DNA of 64,000 bases from Pseudomonas sp. Fl4BN1 (GCF_009908285.1 NZ_JAAARM010000015.1:1-64000); one strand, 5' to 3'; shown: positions 8,256-18,144, numbered from the stretch's first letter. Numbers and translations: made by a program. The notes: generated from the sequence alone by a model not told the origin.

Positions 8256-10553
8256 ATGCAAGCAGCCAAGCCGTTATTTGACTATCCAAAGTACTGGGCC
8301 GAATGTTTCGGGCCAGCGCCATTCCTGCCCATGAGCAGGGAGGAGATGGATCAGCTCGGCTGGGATTCATGCGACATCATCATCGTCACCGGTGATGCCT
8401 ACGTCGATCACCCGTCGTTCGGCATGGCGATCATCGGCCGGCTGCTGGAGTCCCAGGGCTTTCGCGTCGGGATCATCGCCCAGCCCAACTGGCAGTCCAA
8501 AGACGACTTCATGAAGCTCGGCGAGCCGAACCTGTTCTTCGGCGTCGCCGCCGGCAACATGGACTCGATGATCAACCGCTACACCGCCGACAAGAAGATC
8601 CGTTCCGACGACGCCTACACCCCGGGTGGCCTGGCGGGCAAGCGTCCGGATCGCGCCAGCCTGGTGTACAGCCAGCGCTGTAAGGAAGCCTACAAGAATG
8701 TGCCAATCGTCCTTGGCGGCATTGAGGCTTCCCTGCGCCGCATCGCCCACTACGACTACTGGCAGGACCGGGTTCGCAACTCGATCCTGATCGATGCCAG
8801 CGCCGACATCCTGCTCTACGGCAACGCCGAACGGGCGATTGTCGAAGTCGCCCAGCGCCTGTCCTACGGCCACAAGATCGAAGACATTACCGACGTGCGC
8901 GGTACGGCTTTCATTCGCCGCGACACGCCTAAAGACTGGTACGAAGTGGATTCCACGCGTATTGACCGTCCGGGCAAGGTCGACAAGATCATCAACCCCT
9001 ACGTGAATGCCCAGGACACCCAGGCTTGCGCCATCGAGCAGGACAAGGGACCGGTTGAAGATCCTCAGGAAGCCAAGGTGGTGCAGATTCTTGCCAGCCC
9101 GCGGATGACTCGGGACAAGACCGTGATCCGCCTGCCGTCCATGGAGAAGGTGCGCAACGATCCAGTCCTGTACGCCCACGCCAACCGCGTGCTGCATCTG
9201 GAAACCAACCCGGGCAACGCCCGCGCGCTGGTGCAGAAACATGGCGAGGTCGATGTCTGGTTCAATCCGCCGCCGATTCCCATGACCACCGAGGAAATGG
9301 ACTACGTGTTCGGCATGCCGTATCAGCGCATTCCGCACCCGGTCTATGGCAAGGAAAAGATCCCGGCGTACGACATGATTCGTTTCTCGGTGAACATCAT
9401 GCGTGGCTGCTTCGGTGGCTGTACTTTCTGCTCCATTACCGAGCACGAAGGGCGGATCATCCAGAACCGTTCCGAAGAGTCGATCATTCGCGAGATCGAA
9501 GAAATCCGCGACAAGGTCCCGGGTTTTACCGGGGTGATCTCCGACCTCGGCGGCCCGACCGCGAACATGTATCGCATTGCCTGCAAGACCCCGGAAATCG
9601 AATCCGCGTGCCGCAAGCCGTCTTGCGTGTTCCCTGGCATCTGCCCGAACCTGAACACCGACCACTCGTCACTGATCCAGCTGTACCGCAGCGCCCGTGC
9701 GCTGCCGGGGGTGAAGAAGATCCTCATCGCTTCGGGCCTGCGCTACGACCTGGCGGTGGAATCGCCGGAGTACGTCAAGGAACTGGTGACCCACCACGTG
9801 GGTGGCTACCTGAAGATCGCCCCGGAACACACTGAGGAAGGTCCACTCAACCAGATGATGAAGCCGGGCATCGGCAGTTATGACCGGTTCAAGCGGATGT
9901 TCGAGAAGTACTCCAAGGAAGCCGGCAAGGAGCAGTACCTGATTCCATACTTCATCGCCGCCCACCCGGGCACCACCGATGAAGACATGATGAACCTGGC
10001 CCTGTGGCTCAAGGGCAACGGTTTCCGTGCCGATCAGGTACAGGCCTTCTACCCGTCGCCGATGGCCACCGCCACCGCCATGTACCATTCGGGCAAGAAC
10101 CCGCTGCGCAAGGTCACCTACAAGAGTGGCGAAGTGACCATCGTCAAGAGTGAGGAACAGCGTCGCCTGCACAAGGCGTTCCTGCGTTATCACGATCCGA
10201 AAGGCTGGCCGATGCTGCGCGAGGCCCTGCTGCGCATGGGCCGTGGCGACCTGATCGGCCCGGGCAAGAATCAGCTGATTCCGACCCACCAGCCGGCGAC
10301 CGATAGCTACCAGAGCGCCCGGCGCAAGAACTCGACGCCGGCCGGCAGCCACAAGGTGGGCAAGGAAACCAAGATCCTTACCCAGCACACCGGCCTGCCG
10401 CCGCGGGCCAGTGACGGCGGCAACGCCTGGGACAAGCGTGAACAGGCCAAGGCTGCGGCATTTGCTCGTAACAAACAGGCCGCTAAAGAGCGTGCCGACG
10501 CGGCCAAGGGCAAAGGCAACAAGCCGACCCGCAAGCCGGTGGTACCGCGCTAA
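8256..10553 (+). CDS. YgiQ-family radical SAM protein
   Basis: The 765-residue product belongs to the UPF0313/YgiQ family of radical SAM enzymes, whose reaction has not been established. The N-terminal domain (about 1-350) is B12-binding-like. The radical SAM cluster motif is C385-x3-C389-x2-C392 in MRGCFGGCTFCSITEHEGR. A YgiQ-specific C-terminal region follows, with a Lys/Ala-rich basic tail (about 710-765). GDAYVDHPSFG near the start is characteristic of the family. It stands alone between two terminators, so neighbours give no hint of its role. Confidence 0.9.
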   Translation: MQAAKPLFDYPKYWAECFGPAPFLPMSREEMDQLGWDSCDIIIVTGDAYVDHPSFGMAIIGRLLESQGFRVGIIAQPNWQSKDDFMKLGEPNLFFGVAAGNMDSMINRYTADKKIRSDDAYTPGGLAGKRPDRASLVYSQRCKEAYKNVPIVLGGIEASLRRIAHYDYWQDRVRNSILIDASADILLYGNAERAIVEVAQRLSYGHKIEDITDVRGTAFIRRDTPKDWYEVDSTRIDRPGKVDKIINPYVNAQDTQACAIEQDKGPVEDPQEAKVVQILASPRMTRDKTVIRLPSMEKVRNDPVLYAHANRVLHLETNPGNARALVQKHGEVDVWFNPPPIPMTTEEMDYVFGMPYQRIPHPVYGKEKIPAYDMIRFSVNIMRGCFGGCTFCSITEHEGRIIQNRSEESIIREIEEIRDKVPGFTGVISDLGGPTANMYRIACKTPEIESACRKPSCVFPGICPNLNTDHSSLIQLYRSARALPGVKKILIASGLRYDLAVESPEYVKELVTHHVGGYLKIAPEHTEEGPLNQMMKPGIGSYDRFKRMFEKYSKEAGKEQYLIPYFIAAHPGTTDEDMMNLALWLKGNGFRADQVQAFYPSPMATATAMYHSGKNPLRKVTYKSGEVTIVKSEEQRRLHKAFLRYHDPKGWPMLREALLRMGRGDLIGPGKNQLIPTHQPATDSYQSARRKNSTPAGSHKVGKETKILTQHTGLPPRASDGGNAWDKREQAKAAAFARNKQAAKERADAAKGKGNKPTRKPVVPR

Positions 10554-10559
10554 ACCCCC

Positions 10560-10587
10560 AAAACGCCAGCCGCAGAGCTGGCGTTTT
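10560..10587 (+). terminator. Rho-independent terminator after the YgiQ-like gene
   Basis: AAAACGCCAGC (10560-10570) pairs with GCTGGCGTTTT (10577-10587) around a six-base loop. The hairpin is A/T-flanked on both sides and could act in both directions. Confidence 0.8.
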
Positions 10588-10726
10588 GCCGTTATGGCGA
10601 CTGGTTTTATTTGCCGGCGGGCGGTCAACAAACACCCTGAGCTTTGTTAAGGTGGCGCGGTTTTTCAACAGGCTACCGCCAGGTTGGTGCTTGGCACCGG
10701 TGGTAGATGTCTTCTTCAGTTCAAGG

Positions 10727-11668
10727 ATGAATAGCGTGACCAGCCTGTTAGCCGGCATCGGCATGGATTCCAATCGCTCGCAGTTTTTCGCCCGCCAACG
10801 CATCGAAAGCGAGATTGACCTGCCACGGCTGTTCGCCGCCATCGATTCCGATCCGGCGATTGTCGGCGCCGGGGTGGTGTACATCGACGCCGACTTCAAT
10901 GTGGTGACCCTGCGCGAGTTCAAGCCGATCTGCAGCATTACCCCCAAGCGGCTGATCCTGCGTGAGGCCAAGAAGTACATCACGCCCCAGCAGTTTATCG
11001 AACAGGTGAAGAAGAACCCCCGCGAGTCGCGGCTGACCACTGAGGCGGTGAATACCACGCTGTCCTGTGGCGCCGCGCTGCTGGGCTGGATCGTGGTGTT
11101 CAGCGGCAGCATTGCGGTGCCGTTCACGGCGGGGGCCAGTGCGTTCATGGTCGGCCTGGGGATTGCCGCTGCGTCAGCCGGTACCGCCCAGTGCGGAATC
11201 GGTGGCCTGCGGGTGCTGAATGAAATCCACAACCCCGATGCCAACGACGAGATGGACGATGCCGAGTGGTACACCACCGTGTCACCGATTCTCGATGGAA
11301 TATCCCTGGTGGGAGTGGGCGGCTCGGCGCTGACCACGGTCAAGCTGCTCAAGGCCAACAAGGCCTCCGGCATCGGCAAGAGCTGGTACCAGCTGCTGCG
11401 TGGGCTCAATCGCCAGGAGCGAGCCAAGCTCACCCGCGAACTGCTGACCCTGCGCGACCCTGGCCTGACGCCCAAGCTGCTGAAGCTGCGACAACGCGCA
11501 GGAGCGTTGCCCAAGCGCTACAGCTCGGCCGAGATCCGCCATGCCACGCTGACTCAGATCAAGGACTCCGTGGGCGCCGGCCTATCGGTCTGGGGCAGCA
11601 ACAGGAGCGGCCTGCTGAAGGAAGGCAAGACCCTGGCCTTGGGCCTGTATGAGGAGTTCGACGAATGA
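10727..11668 (+). CDS. Uncharacterised membrane-associated protein, 313 residues
   Basis: I do not recognise a catalytic family. From the ATG at 10727 (MNSVTSLLAGIGMDSNRS, preceded by CAAGG) the protein has a soluble N-terminal part (1-105). A Gly/Ala-rich hydrophobic block with two probable membrane helices follows (about 110-165), then a second hydrophobic patch (PILDGISLVGVGGSAL, about 185-205). The C-terminal part is basic and helical. An upstream in-frame ATG at 10586 overlaps the terminator and is unlikely. The gene overlaps the next by four bases, so the two membrane proteins form a translationally coupled pair. The hydrophobic centre resembles pore-forming or polymorphic-toxin pre-domains, but that is only a resemblance. 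Confidence 0.75.
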   Translation: MNSVTSLLAGIGMDSNRSQFFARQRIESEIDLPRLFAAIDSDPAIVGAGVVYIDADFNVVTLREFKPICSITPKRLILREAKKYITPQQFIEQVKKNPRESRLTTEAVNTTLSCGAALLGWIVVFSGSIAVPFTAGASAFMVGLGIAAASAGTAQCGIGGLRVLNEIHNPDANDEMDDAEWYTTVSPILDGISLVGVGGSALTTVKLLKANKASGIGKSWYQLLRGLNRQERAKLTRELLTLRDPGLTPKLLKLRQRAGALPKRYSSAEIRHATLTQIKDSVGAGLSVWGSNRSGLLKEGKTLALGLYEEFDE

Positions 11669-12114
11669 AAATGCTCGGCGGCGGATCGATGCGGGCGTTC
11701 CTCGCGCGCTACTTCCCGATTTTCATGTTCACGGTGCTGTTGGGCTGTTTCAGCGCTTCGGCCTTGCTGTCCCTGGCGGGCACCACCTATTGGCGTGATC
11801 TGCTGCCAGCTCAGCGCACCGACTATCTGGGGATTGCCCTGATGGTGCTGATGCCGCTGCTGGTCCTTGGCAATCTGTTGATCATCCGTGGCCGCTCCTG
11901 GGCGGTGTGGGTGGTGGCCGGGTATTTTCTTGGCTGCCTGGCAATGACCATACCGATGATCCAGTACCGCCCTCATCAGGGTGTGTATCTGTTCGCAATC
12001 CTGCTGCCGTTGCTTGGGTTGCTGCTACTCAATAGCAAGCGGCACCGGGAAATGCGCGAGAAATTGCTGGAAGTCCGCCACGAGCGACAACGTGTCAAGA
12101 AAGCCGCCCGGTAG
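11665..12114 (+). CDS. Small four-helix membrane protein coupled to the preceding gene
   Basis: The 149-residue product has four clear membrane segments: FPIFMFTVLLGCFSASALL, YLGIALMVLMPLLVLGNLLI, WAVWVVAGYFLGCLAMTI and GVYLFAILLPLLGLLLL. A basic cytoplasmic tail (about 120-149, Lys/Arg/Glu-rich) follows. GAGGAG at 11651-11656 is well spaced from the ATG at 11665, which overlaps the preceding stop (ATGA); an internal ATG at 11689 is less well supported. No family is recognised. Tight coupling suggests it works with its neighbour, for example as a membrane partner or protective protein. Confidence 0.75.
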   Translation: MKMLGGGSMRAFLARYFPIFMFTVLLGCFSASALLSLAGTTYWRDLLPAQRTDYLGIALMVLMPLLVLGNLLIIRGRSWAVWVVAGYFLGCLAMTIPMIQYRPHQGVYLFAILLPLLGLLLLNSKRHREMREKLLEVRHERQRVKKAAR

Positions 12115-12181
12115 CGGCGCCGATGAGTCCGGCAGAGCCCGGTGCATTTGAGTGCGGCAGCTTGCACGCCGATGCACCGGT

Positions 12182-12196
12182 GCGCGATTTTAGTGC
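12182..12196. promoter_or_regulatory. Possible NtrC-type dyad upstream of the transglutaminase operon
   Basis: GCGC-N7-GTGC with an AT-rich centre (GATTTTA) differs by one base from the NtrC core GCAC-N7-GTGC. It lies about 43 bases upstream of the -24 element, which is nearer than most NtrC sites. It is suggestive only. Confidence 0.3.
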
Positions 12197-12238
12197 TGTA
12201 CTGCGCTGAGTCGCTGAGCAAACCTGCGGACTTGTGCG

Positions 12239-12254
12239 CTGGCATAACTCTTGC
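12239..12254 (+). promoter_or_regulatory. Candidate sigma-54 promoter of the transglutaminase/ATP-grasp operon
   Basis: CTGGCATAACTCTTGC has GG and GC doublets 10 bases apart, and TGGCA and TTGC match the -24/-12 consensus. The base after TGGCA and the following G deviate. Transcription would begin near 12266, giving a 28-base leader that contains the AGGAGG ribosome-binding site (12282-12287). Confidence 0.5.
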
Positions 12255-12293
12255 GCGGGTTGCTCCACCGCTCAGGCCCGCAGGAGGCACGCC

Positions 12294-15200
12294 GTGTCGA
12301 TTCATGTCGCATTGCACCATGTCACGCACTATCGCTACGACCGCGCCGTCGAACTGGGCCCGCAGATCGTCCGCCTGCGCCCGGCTGCCCACAGCCGCAC
12401 GCGAATCCTCTCCTATGCGCTGAAGGTCCAGCCCGAGCAGCATTTCATCAACTGGCAGCAGGACCCCCAGGGCAACTATCTGGCGCGCCTGGTGTTTCCG
12501 GAGAAAACCGCTGAGCTACGGATCGAGGTGGATCTACTGGCGGAGATGGCGGTGTTCAATCCGTTCGACTTCTTCCTTGAGCCTTACGCGGAACAGATTC
12601 CCTTTGCCTACGCTGGCGATGAGCAGCGTGAACTCGCGCCGTATCTGCAAACCTTGCCCCTGACGCCGAGGTTCCAGGCCTACCTGGACGGCATCCCACG
12701 CACGCCGCTGCCGGCAGTGGACTTCCTGGTGGGCTTGAATCAGCGGCTCAGTGCCGACATCGCCTACCTGATCCGCATGGAGTCTGGCGTGCAGACCCCG
12801 GAGCAAACCCTGCTCAATGCTTCCGGATCCTGCCGCGACTCGGCTTGGTTGCTGGTGCAACTGTTGCGCAATCTGGGCCTGGCGGCGCGTTTCGTCTCTG
12901 GTTACCTGATCCAGCTGACGGCGGACGTCAAATCCCTGGATGGTCCTTCGGGCACCGAGGTGGATTTCACCGACTTGCACGCCTGGTGCGAAGTGTATCT
13001 GCCCGGTGCCGGCTGGATTGGCCTGGATGCCACCTCCGGGCTGTTCGCTGGAGAAGGGCACATTCCCCTGGCGTGTAGCCCCGATCCGTCTTCAGCGGCG
13101 CCTATCACTGGTCTGGTGGAGCCTTGCGAGTGCGAATTCAGCCATGAAATGAGTGTGGAGCGAATCTGGGAAGCCCCTCGGGTGACCAAGCCTTACACCG
13201 ACGAGCAATGGCTGGCGATCCAGGCCCTGGGCCGGAAGATCGATGCCGATCTGCTGGAGGGCGATGTGCGCCTGACCATGGGCGGCGAGCCGACCTTTGT
13301 CGCCATCGACGACCCGGACAGCGCCGAGTGGAACACCGCGGCCCTGGGGGCTAACAAACGGCGCCTGTCCGGCGAACTGTTCCAGCGCCTGCGCCAGCAC
13401 TACGCCCCCAATGGCCTGGTGCACTTTGGCCAGGGCAAGTGGTACCCGGGGGAACAGCTGCCGCGCTGGTCGCTGAACTGCCACTGGCGGCGCGACGCTG
13501 TGCCGATCTGGCAGAACAGTGCGTTGATCGCCGACGAACATGAGGATTACGGCGCCGACGCGCAGTTGGCCGAGCGCTTTCTCGCCAGCGTCGCCGAGCG
13601 CCTGAAGCTGCCAGCGCGCTTTGTGTTTCCCGCCTATGAGGACAACTTCTACTACCTGTGGCGCGAGGGCTGCCTGCCGTTGAATGTCAGCGCCGAGGAC
13701 TCGCGACTCGAGGATGCCCAGGAGCGTCAGCGCCTGCGCAAGGTCTTCAGTCAGGGGCTGGACAAGGTCATTGGCCAGGTGCTGCCCCTGGCCCGCACAG
13801 CCCAGGGCGATCAATGGCAGAGCGGGCGCTGGTACTTGCGAGACAGCCATTGCCGCCTGGTGCCCGGGGACTCGCCGCTGGGTTATCGATTGCCCCTGGC
13901 TTCCCAGCCTTGGGTGACGGCGGCGGAGTATCCGTTCATTCATCCCACCGATCCGAACCAGGACTTCGCCGAACTGCCGGACCGTGCGCAATTGCACGCA
14001 GTCAGTGAACCGGCGGCGTTGGATGAGCGCGTGCCGCAGGTCGATCAATCTGCGGATTGGCTGACCCGCACCGCCCTGTGTGCCGAAGCGCGCGAGGGGC
14101 GGTTGTACCTGTTCATGCCTCCTCTGGAACGGCTTGAGGATTATCTGCAGCTAGTCGGCGTGATCGAGGCCACCGCCGACGAGCTGCGCTGTCCGGTGCT
14201 GCTGGAGGGCTACGAGCCGCCGGCGGACCCGCGCCTGTGCAACTTCCGGGTGACCCCGGATCCGGGGGTAATCGAAGTCAACGTGCAGCCCTCCGTTAGC
14301 TGGGACGAGTTGGTAGAGCGCACCGAGTTCCTCTACGAGCAGGCTCGGCAGACTCGCCTGACCAGTGAGAAATTCATGATCGATGGGCGTCATACCGGTA
14401 CCGGTGGCGGCAACCATTTTGTTCTTGGTGGGGCAACCCCGGCGGACTCGCCGTTCCTGCGGCGCCCCGACCTGCTGCGCAGCCTGATCAGCTACTGGCA
14501 CAATCACCCGTCGCTGTCCTACCTGTTTTCCGGCTTGTTCATCGGCCCGACCTCTCAGGCACCAAGGGTCGACGAGGCGCGCAACGATGCGCTGTACGAA
14601 CTGGAAATAGCCTTCGCGCAGATGCCCGAGTCCGGAGAAGAGTGCGCCCCTTGGCTGGTGGACCGGCTGTTGCGCAACCTGCTGATCGACGTCACTGGCA
14701 ACACTCACCGCGCCGAGTTCTGCATCGACAAGCTGTACTCGCCGGACGGCCCCACTGGGCGCCTCGGCCTGCTGGAACTGCGGGCCTTTGAAATGCCACC
14801 CCATGCACGTATGAGCCTGGTCCAGCAGTTGTTGCTACGGGCACTGGTGGCGCGTTTCTGGCGCGAGCCCTATGCCCCGGCCAAGCTGGCGCGCTGGGGC
14901 ACCGAGTTGCACGATCGTTTCCTGCTGCCGCATTTCATCGAACAGGATTTCGCCGATGTGCTGGTCGAGTTGAACGTCGCGGGATATCCGCTGCGCGCCG
15001 AATGGTTTGCCGCGCACCTGGAGTTCCGTTTTCCCAAGGTGGGCGACTACGCGGTCAGCGGCATTGAATTGGAGTTGCGCCAGGCTCTGGAGCCCTGGCA
15101 TGTGCTGGGGGAGGAAGGCGCGCCCGGGGGCGCCGTGCGTTATGTCGACTCTTCCCTGGAACGCCTGCAGGTCAAGGTCAGCGGGTTAGTGGCCCAGCGT

Positions 15201-15569
15201 CATGTGCTGACCTGCAACGGTGTGGCGCTACCGTTGCAGCCTACCGGGCGGGTGGGGGAATTCGTTGCCGGGGTGCGTTATCGCGCCTGGCAGCCGGCCA
15301 ACTGCCTGCAACCGACCATCCCGGTGCATGCGCCGCTGGTATTCGATCTGCTGGATACCTGGATGCAGCGATCCCTGGGCGGTTGCCAATACCATGTGGC
15401 CCATCCCGGCGGGCGCAATTACCACAGCCTGCCGGTCAATGCCAATGAGGCGGAGAGCCGGCGCATGGCGCGTTTCTTCCGTCTCGGTCACAGCCCCGGC
15501 AGCTTGGCGGTGCCGCCCCTGGTGGTCAACGACGAGCTGCCCATGACCCTGGATTTGCGACGTTTCTAA
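12294..15569 (+). CDS. Transglutaminase-like / DUF2126 amidoligase-type protein
   Basis: This is a large two-part cytoplasmic protein of 1091 residues. The N-terminal third is a bacterial transglutaminase-like domain (N-terminal module HVALHHVTHYRYDRAVEL) with a complete Cys-His-Asp set: C180 (GSCRDSAW), H229 (LHAWCEVY) and D245 (GLDATSG). From about residue 330 onward it matches DUF2126, predicted to be an amidoligase (MGGEPTFVAIDDP, GQGKWYPGEQLPRW). I start it at GTG 12294 because AGGAGG lies six bases upstream; an ATG at 12234 overlaps the promoter region. It is the first of three genes whose domains suggest making and trimming an amide- or peptide-linked product. The substrate is unknown. 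Confidence 0.88.
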   Translation: MSIHVALHHVTHYRYDRAVELGPQIVRLRPAAHSRTRILSYALKVQPEQHFINWQQDPQGNYLARLVFPEKTAELRIEVDLLAEMAVFNPFDFFLEPYAEQIPFAYAGDEQRELAPYLQTLPLTPRFQAYLDGIPRTPLPAVDFLVGLNQRLSADIAYLIRMESGVQTPEQTLLNASGSCRDSAWLLVQLLRNLGLAARFVSGYLIQLTADVKSLDGPSGTEVDFTDLHAWCEVYLPGAGWIGLDATSGLFAGEGHIPLACSPDPSSAAPITGLVEPCECEFSHEMSVERIWEAPRVTKPYTDEQWLAIQALGRKIDADLLEGDVRLTMGGEPTFVAIDDPDSAEWNTAALGANKRRLSGELFQRLRQHYAPNGLVHFGQGKWYPGEQLPRWSLNCHWRRDAVPIWQNSALIADEHEDYGADAQLAERFLASVAERLKLPARFVFPAYEDNFYYLWREGCLPLNVSAEDSRLEDAQERQRLRKVFSQGLDKVIGQVLPLARTAQGDQWQSGRWYLRDSHCRLVPGDSPLGYRLPLASQPWVTAAEYPFIHPTDPNQDFAELPDRAQLHAVSEPAALDERVPQVDQSADWLTRTALCAEAREGRLYLFMPPLERLEDYLQLVGVIEATADELRCPVLLEGYEPPADPRLCNFRVTPDPGVIEVNVQPSVSWDELVERTEFLYEQARQTRLTSEKFMIDGRHTGTGGGNHFVLGGATPADSPFLRRPDLLRSLISYWHNHPSLSYLFSGLFIGPTSQAPRVDEARNDALYELEIAFAQMPESGEECAPWLVDRLLRNLLIDVTGNTHRAEFCIDKLYSPDGPTGRLGLLELRAFEMPPHARMSLVQQLLLRALVARFWREPYAPAKLARWGTELHDRFLLPHFIEQDFADVLVELNVAGYPLRAEWFAAHLEFRFPKVGDYAVSGIELELRQALEPWHVLGEEGAPGGAVRYVDSSLERLQVKVSGLVAQRHVLTCNGVALPLQPTGRVGEFVAGVRYRAWQPANCLQPTIPVHAPLVFDLLDTWMQRSLGGCQYHVAHPGGRNYHSLPVNANEAESRRMARFFRLGHSPGSLAVPPLVVNDELPMTLDLRRF

Positions 15570-15657
15570 TCCACCTGCGACGCCTGAGAGATAGCCATAT
15601 CCGGGCGTCATGGCTGTGCGTTAATCTGACTTTCCCTGCCGTCTGCACGAGTGTTCC

Positions 15658-18144
15658 ATGCCTGACTTGCTAGACCGTTACCCGCTGACGGCGGGTCCCT
15701 ACCACGAGCTGTTGGATCACCAGGGGACAGTCCGGGCGCACTGGCAGCGCCTGCTCGAACAGTTGCAGCGCAGCAGTCCCACACAGTTGGCCCAGCGCCA
15801 GGCACTGCTGACCCGGCAGATCCACGAGAACGGTGTCACCTACAACGTCTATGCCGACCCCAAGGGCGCCGACCGGCCCTGGGAGCTGGATTTGCTGCCC
15901 CATGTGATCCCGGCCGATGAGTGGCAGCGATTGTCCGCCGGGATCGCTCAGCGGGCCCGCTTGCTGAATGCCGTGCTGGCGGATTTGTACGGCCCGCAAC
16001 GGCTGGTCCGTGAGGGCTTGCTGCCGGCGGAGCTGGTGTTCGGGCACAACAATTTTCTCTGGCCGTGTCAGGGCATCCAGCCACCAGAGGAGATCTTTCT
16101 GCACTTGTATGCGGTGGATCTGGCGCGTACCCCCGATGGGCGCTGGTGGGTCACCGCCGATCGCACTCAGGCGCCATCCGGGGCCGGTTATGCCCTGGAA
16201 AACCGCATGATCGTGTCTCGGGCCTTCCCGGATCTGTACCGCGACCTGCAGGTGCAGCACCTGTCTCGGTTCTTCCGTGCCTTGCAGGAAACCCTGGCCC
16301 GCCAAGCGCCGCGGGATACCGAGGCGCCGCTGATCGTGCTACTCACCCCGGGGCGCTTCAACGAGAGTTACTTCGAGCACCTGTACCTGGCACGACAGCT
16401 GGGCTACCCGCTGGTGGAGGGCGGCGACCTGACGGTGCGCGATGCCACGGTGTACCTGAAGACCCTTAGCGGGCTGCGGCGGGTGCACGCGATCATGCGT
16501 CGCCTGGACGATGATTTCTGCGATCCCCTGGAACTGCGCACCGATTCCGCTCTCGGGGTTCCCGGGCTGCTGGACGCCGTGCGCCAGGGGCGGGTGCTGG
16601 TGGCCAATGCCCTGGGCAGCGGGGTGCTGGAGTCTCCCGGGCTGCTGGGCTTCTTGCCGAAAATCAGCCAGTACCTGCTGGGTGAGGAGCTGCTCCTGCC
16701 CTCCATTGCCACTTGGTGGTGTGGCGAGCCAGCAGTGCTGCAACAGGCCCTGGAGAAGCTCCCGGAGTTGCTGATCAAACCGGCCTTTGCCTCCCAGAGC
16801 TTCACCCCGGTGCTGGGTCGCGACCTGAGCCCCGAGCAGCGTGCGAGCCTCGCCGAGCGTATGCGTGCGCGGCCTTACGCCTATGTCGCCCAGGAGTTGC
16901 CGCAGCTGTCCCTGGCGCCAGTCTGGCATGCCGAGGACGGCCTGTTGCAACCCCGGGCCATCGGTATGCGGGTGTATGCGGTGGCCAGTGATGAAGGCTA
17001 TCGAGTGCTGCCTGGTGGCTTGACCCGGGTCGCTGCGGATGCCGACGCCGAGGTGGTGTCGATGCAGCGCGGCGGTGCCAGCAAGGACACCTGGGTGCTA
17101 GGCGAGCGAGCGCCCAGCGGCGAGCCATGGAAAGCCCAGCGCACCCTTGGCGTCTATGACCTGGTACGGCGTGATCCCTACCTGCCGTCGCGGGTGGTGG
17201 AGAACCTGTTCTGGTTCGGTCGTTACTGCGAACGTTGTGACGGCAGTGCACGGCTGCTGCGAATCATGCTGGCGCGTTACGTCGACGGCGACGATCCACA
17301 AGCCTTGTTGGCAGCAGTGGACCTGGGGGAAAGCCTGATGCTGTTGCCGGACGAGGGCGAGTTGCCCGAACGGCTGCTGGCAGCCCTGCTCGGCGAGGAT
17401 TGGTCGTTCAGCCTGCGCTCCAACCTGCAGCGCCTGCAGTGGGCTGCCTCCCAGGTGCGCGGCAAGCTGTCCCGGGAAAACTGGCAGGCCCTGGTGGAGT
17501 TGCAGCGCGAGGCCCAGGAGCTGGATACGCCTGAGCCGGATTTCGGTGAGCTCCTGGATTTTCTCAACCGTCTGGTGATGTCCCTGGCGGCGCTTTCGGG
17601 GTTCGCTCTGGACGATATGACCCGGGACGAAGGTTGGCGTTTTCTGATGATAGGCCGGCGCATCGAACGCCTGCAGTTTCTCAGCAGCAGCCTCGCAGCG
17701 TTCCTGCGGGGCACCGCAGCCTTCGATCAGGCCGGCCTGGAATGGTTACTGGAACTGGGTAACAGCAGCATCACCTATCGCTCGCGTTATCTGGCGGTGG
17801 CGCAGTTGATCCCGGTTCTCGACCTGCTGCTGCTGGATGAGCAGAACCCCCATGCGGTGCTGTTCCAGCTCAAGCTGGTGACGCGCACCCTCAAGCGTCT
17901 CAACGACGACTTCGGCGTGCCCCGTGAGCTGACGCTGCCGAGGTTGGTGGAGCGCCTGGCGCATTTCGACCTCGGTTGCCTGGAGAACTCCCTGTTCGGC
18001 GAGGCCAGCGTGCGGGCCGCGCTGGATGGGCTGGCGGACCTGTTGCATGAGATCGCCGAGGTCAGCGGCCAGGTTTCCGATCGCCTGGCCTTGCGGCATT
18101 TCGCCCATGTGGATGATGTCAGCCAGCAAACGGTGTCGGTCTGA
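15658..18144 (+). CDS. Circularly permuted ATP-grasp / alpha-E protein
   Basis: The 828-residue protein fuses a circularly permuted ATP-grasp domain (DUF404/CP_ATPgrasp type, about 60-480) to an alpha-helical alpha-E domain (DUF403, about 500-815). Supporting segments are GHNNFLWPCQGI, DRTQAPSGAGYALENR, LTPGRFNESYFEHLYLARQLG and EGGDLTVRD in the first part, and RDPYLPSRVVENLFWFGRYCER at the junction. ATP-grasp enzymes join a carboxylate to an amine using ATP, so a peptide- or amide-forming role is predicted. It starts 88 bases after the DUF2126 gene and its stop overlaps the next start (TGATG). Confidence 0.88.
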   Translation: MPDLLDRYPLTAGPYHELLDHQGTVRAHWQRLLEQLQRSSPTQLAQRQALLTRQIHENGVTYNVYADPKGADRPWELDLLPHVIPADEWQRLSAGIAQRARLLNAVLADLYGPQRLVREGLLPAELVFGHNNFLWPCQGIQPPEEIFLHLYAVDLARTPDGRWWVTADRTQAPSGAGYALENRMIVSRAFPDLYRDLQVQHLSRFFRALQETLARQAPRDTEAPLIVLLTPGRFNESYFEHLYLARQLGYPLVEGGDLTVRDATVYLKTLSGLRRVHAIMRRLDDDFCDPLELRTDSALGVPGLLDAVRQGRVLVANALGSGVLESPGLLGFLPKISQYLLGEELLLPSIATWWCGEPAVLQQALEKLPELLIKPAFASQSFTPVLGRDLSPEQRASLAERMRARPYAYVAQELPQLSLAPVWHAEDGLLQPRAIGMRVYAVASDEGYRVLPGGLTRVAADADAEVVSMQRGGASKDTWVLGERAPSGEPWKAQRTLGVYDLVRRDPYLPSRVVENLFWFGRYCERCDGSARLLRIMLARYVDGDDPQALLAAVDLGESLMLLPDEGELPERLLAALLGEDWSFSLRSNLQRLQWAASQVRGKLSRENWQALVELQREAQELDTPEPDFGELLDFLNRLVMSLAALSGFALDDMTRDEGWRFLMIGRRIERLQFLSSSLAAFLRGTAAFDQAGLEWLLELGNSSITYRSRYLAVAQLIPVLDLLLLDEQNPHAVLFQLKLVTRTLKRLNDDFGVPRELTLPRLVERLAHFDLGCLENSLFGEASVRAALDGLADLLHEIAEVSGQVSDRLALRHFAHVDDVSQQTVSV

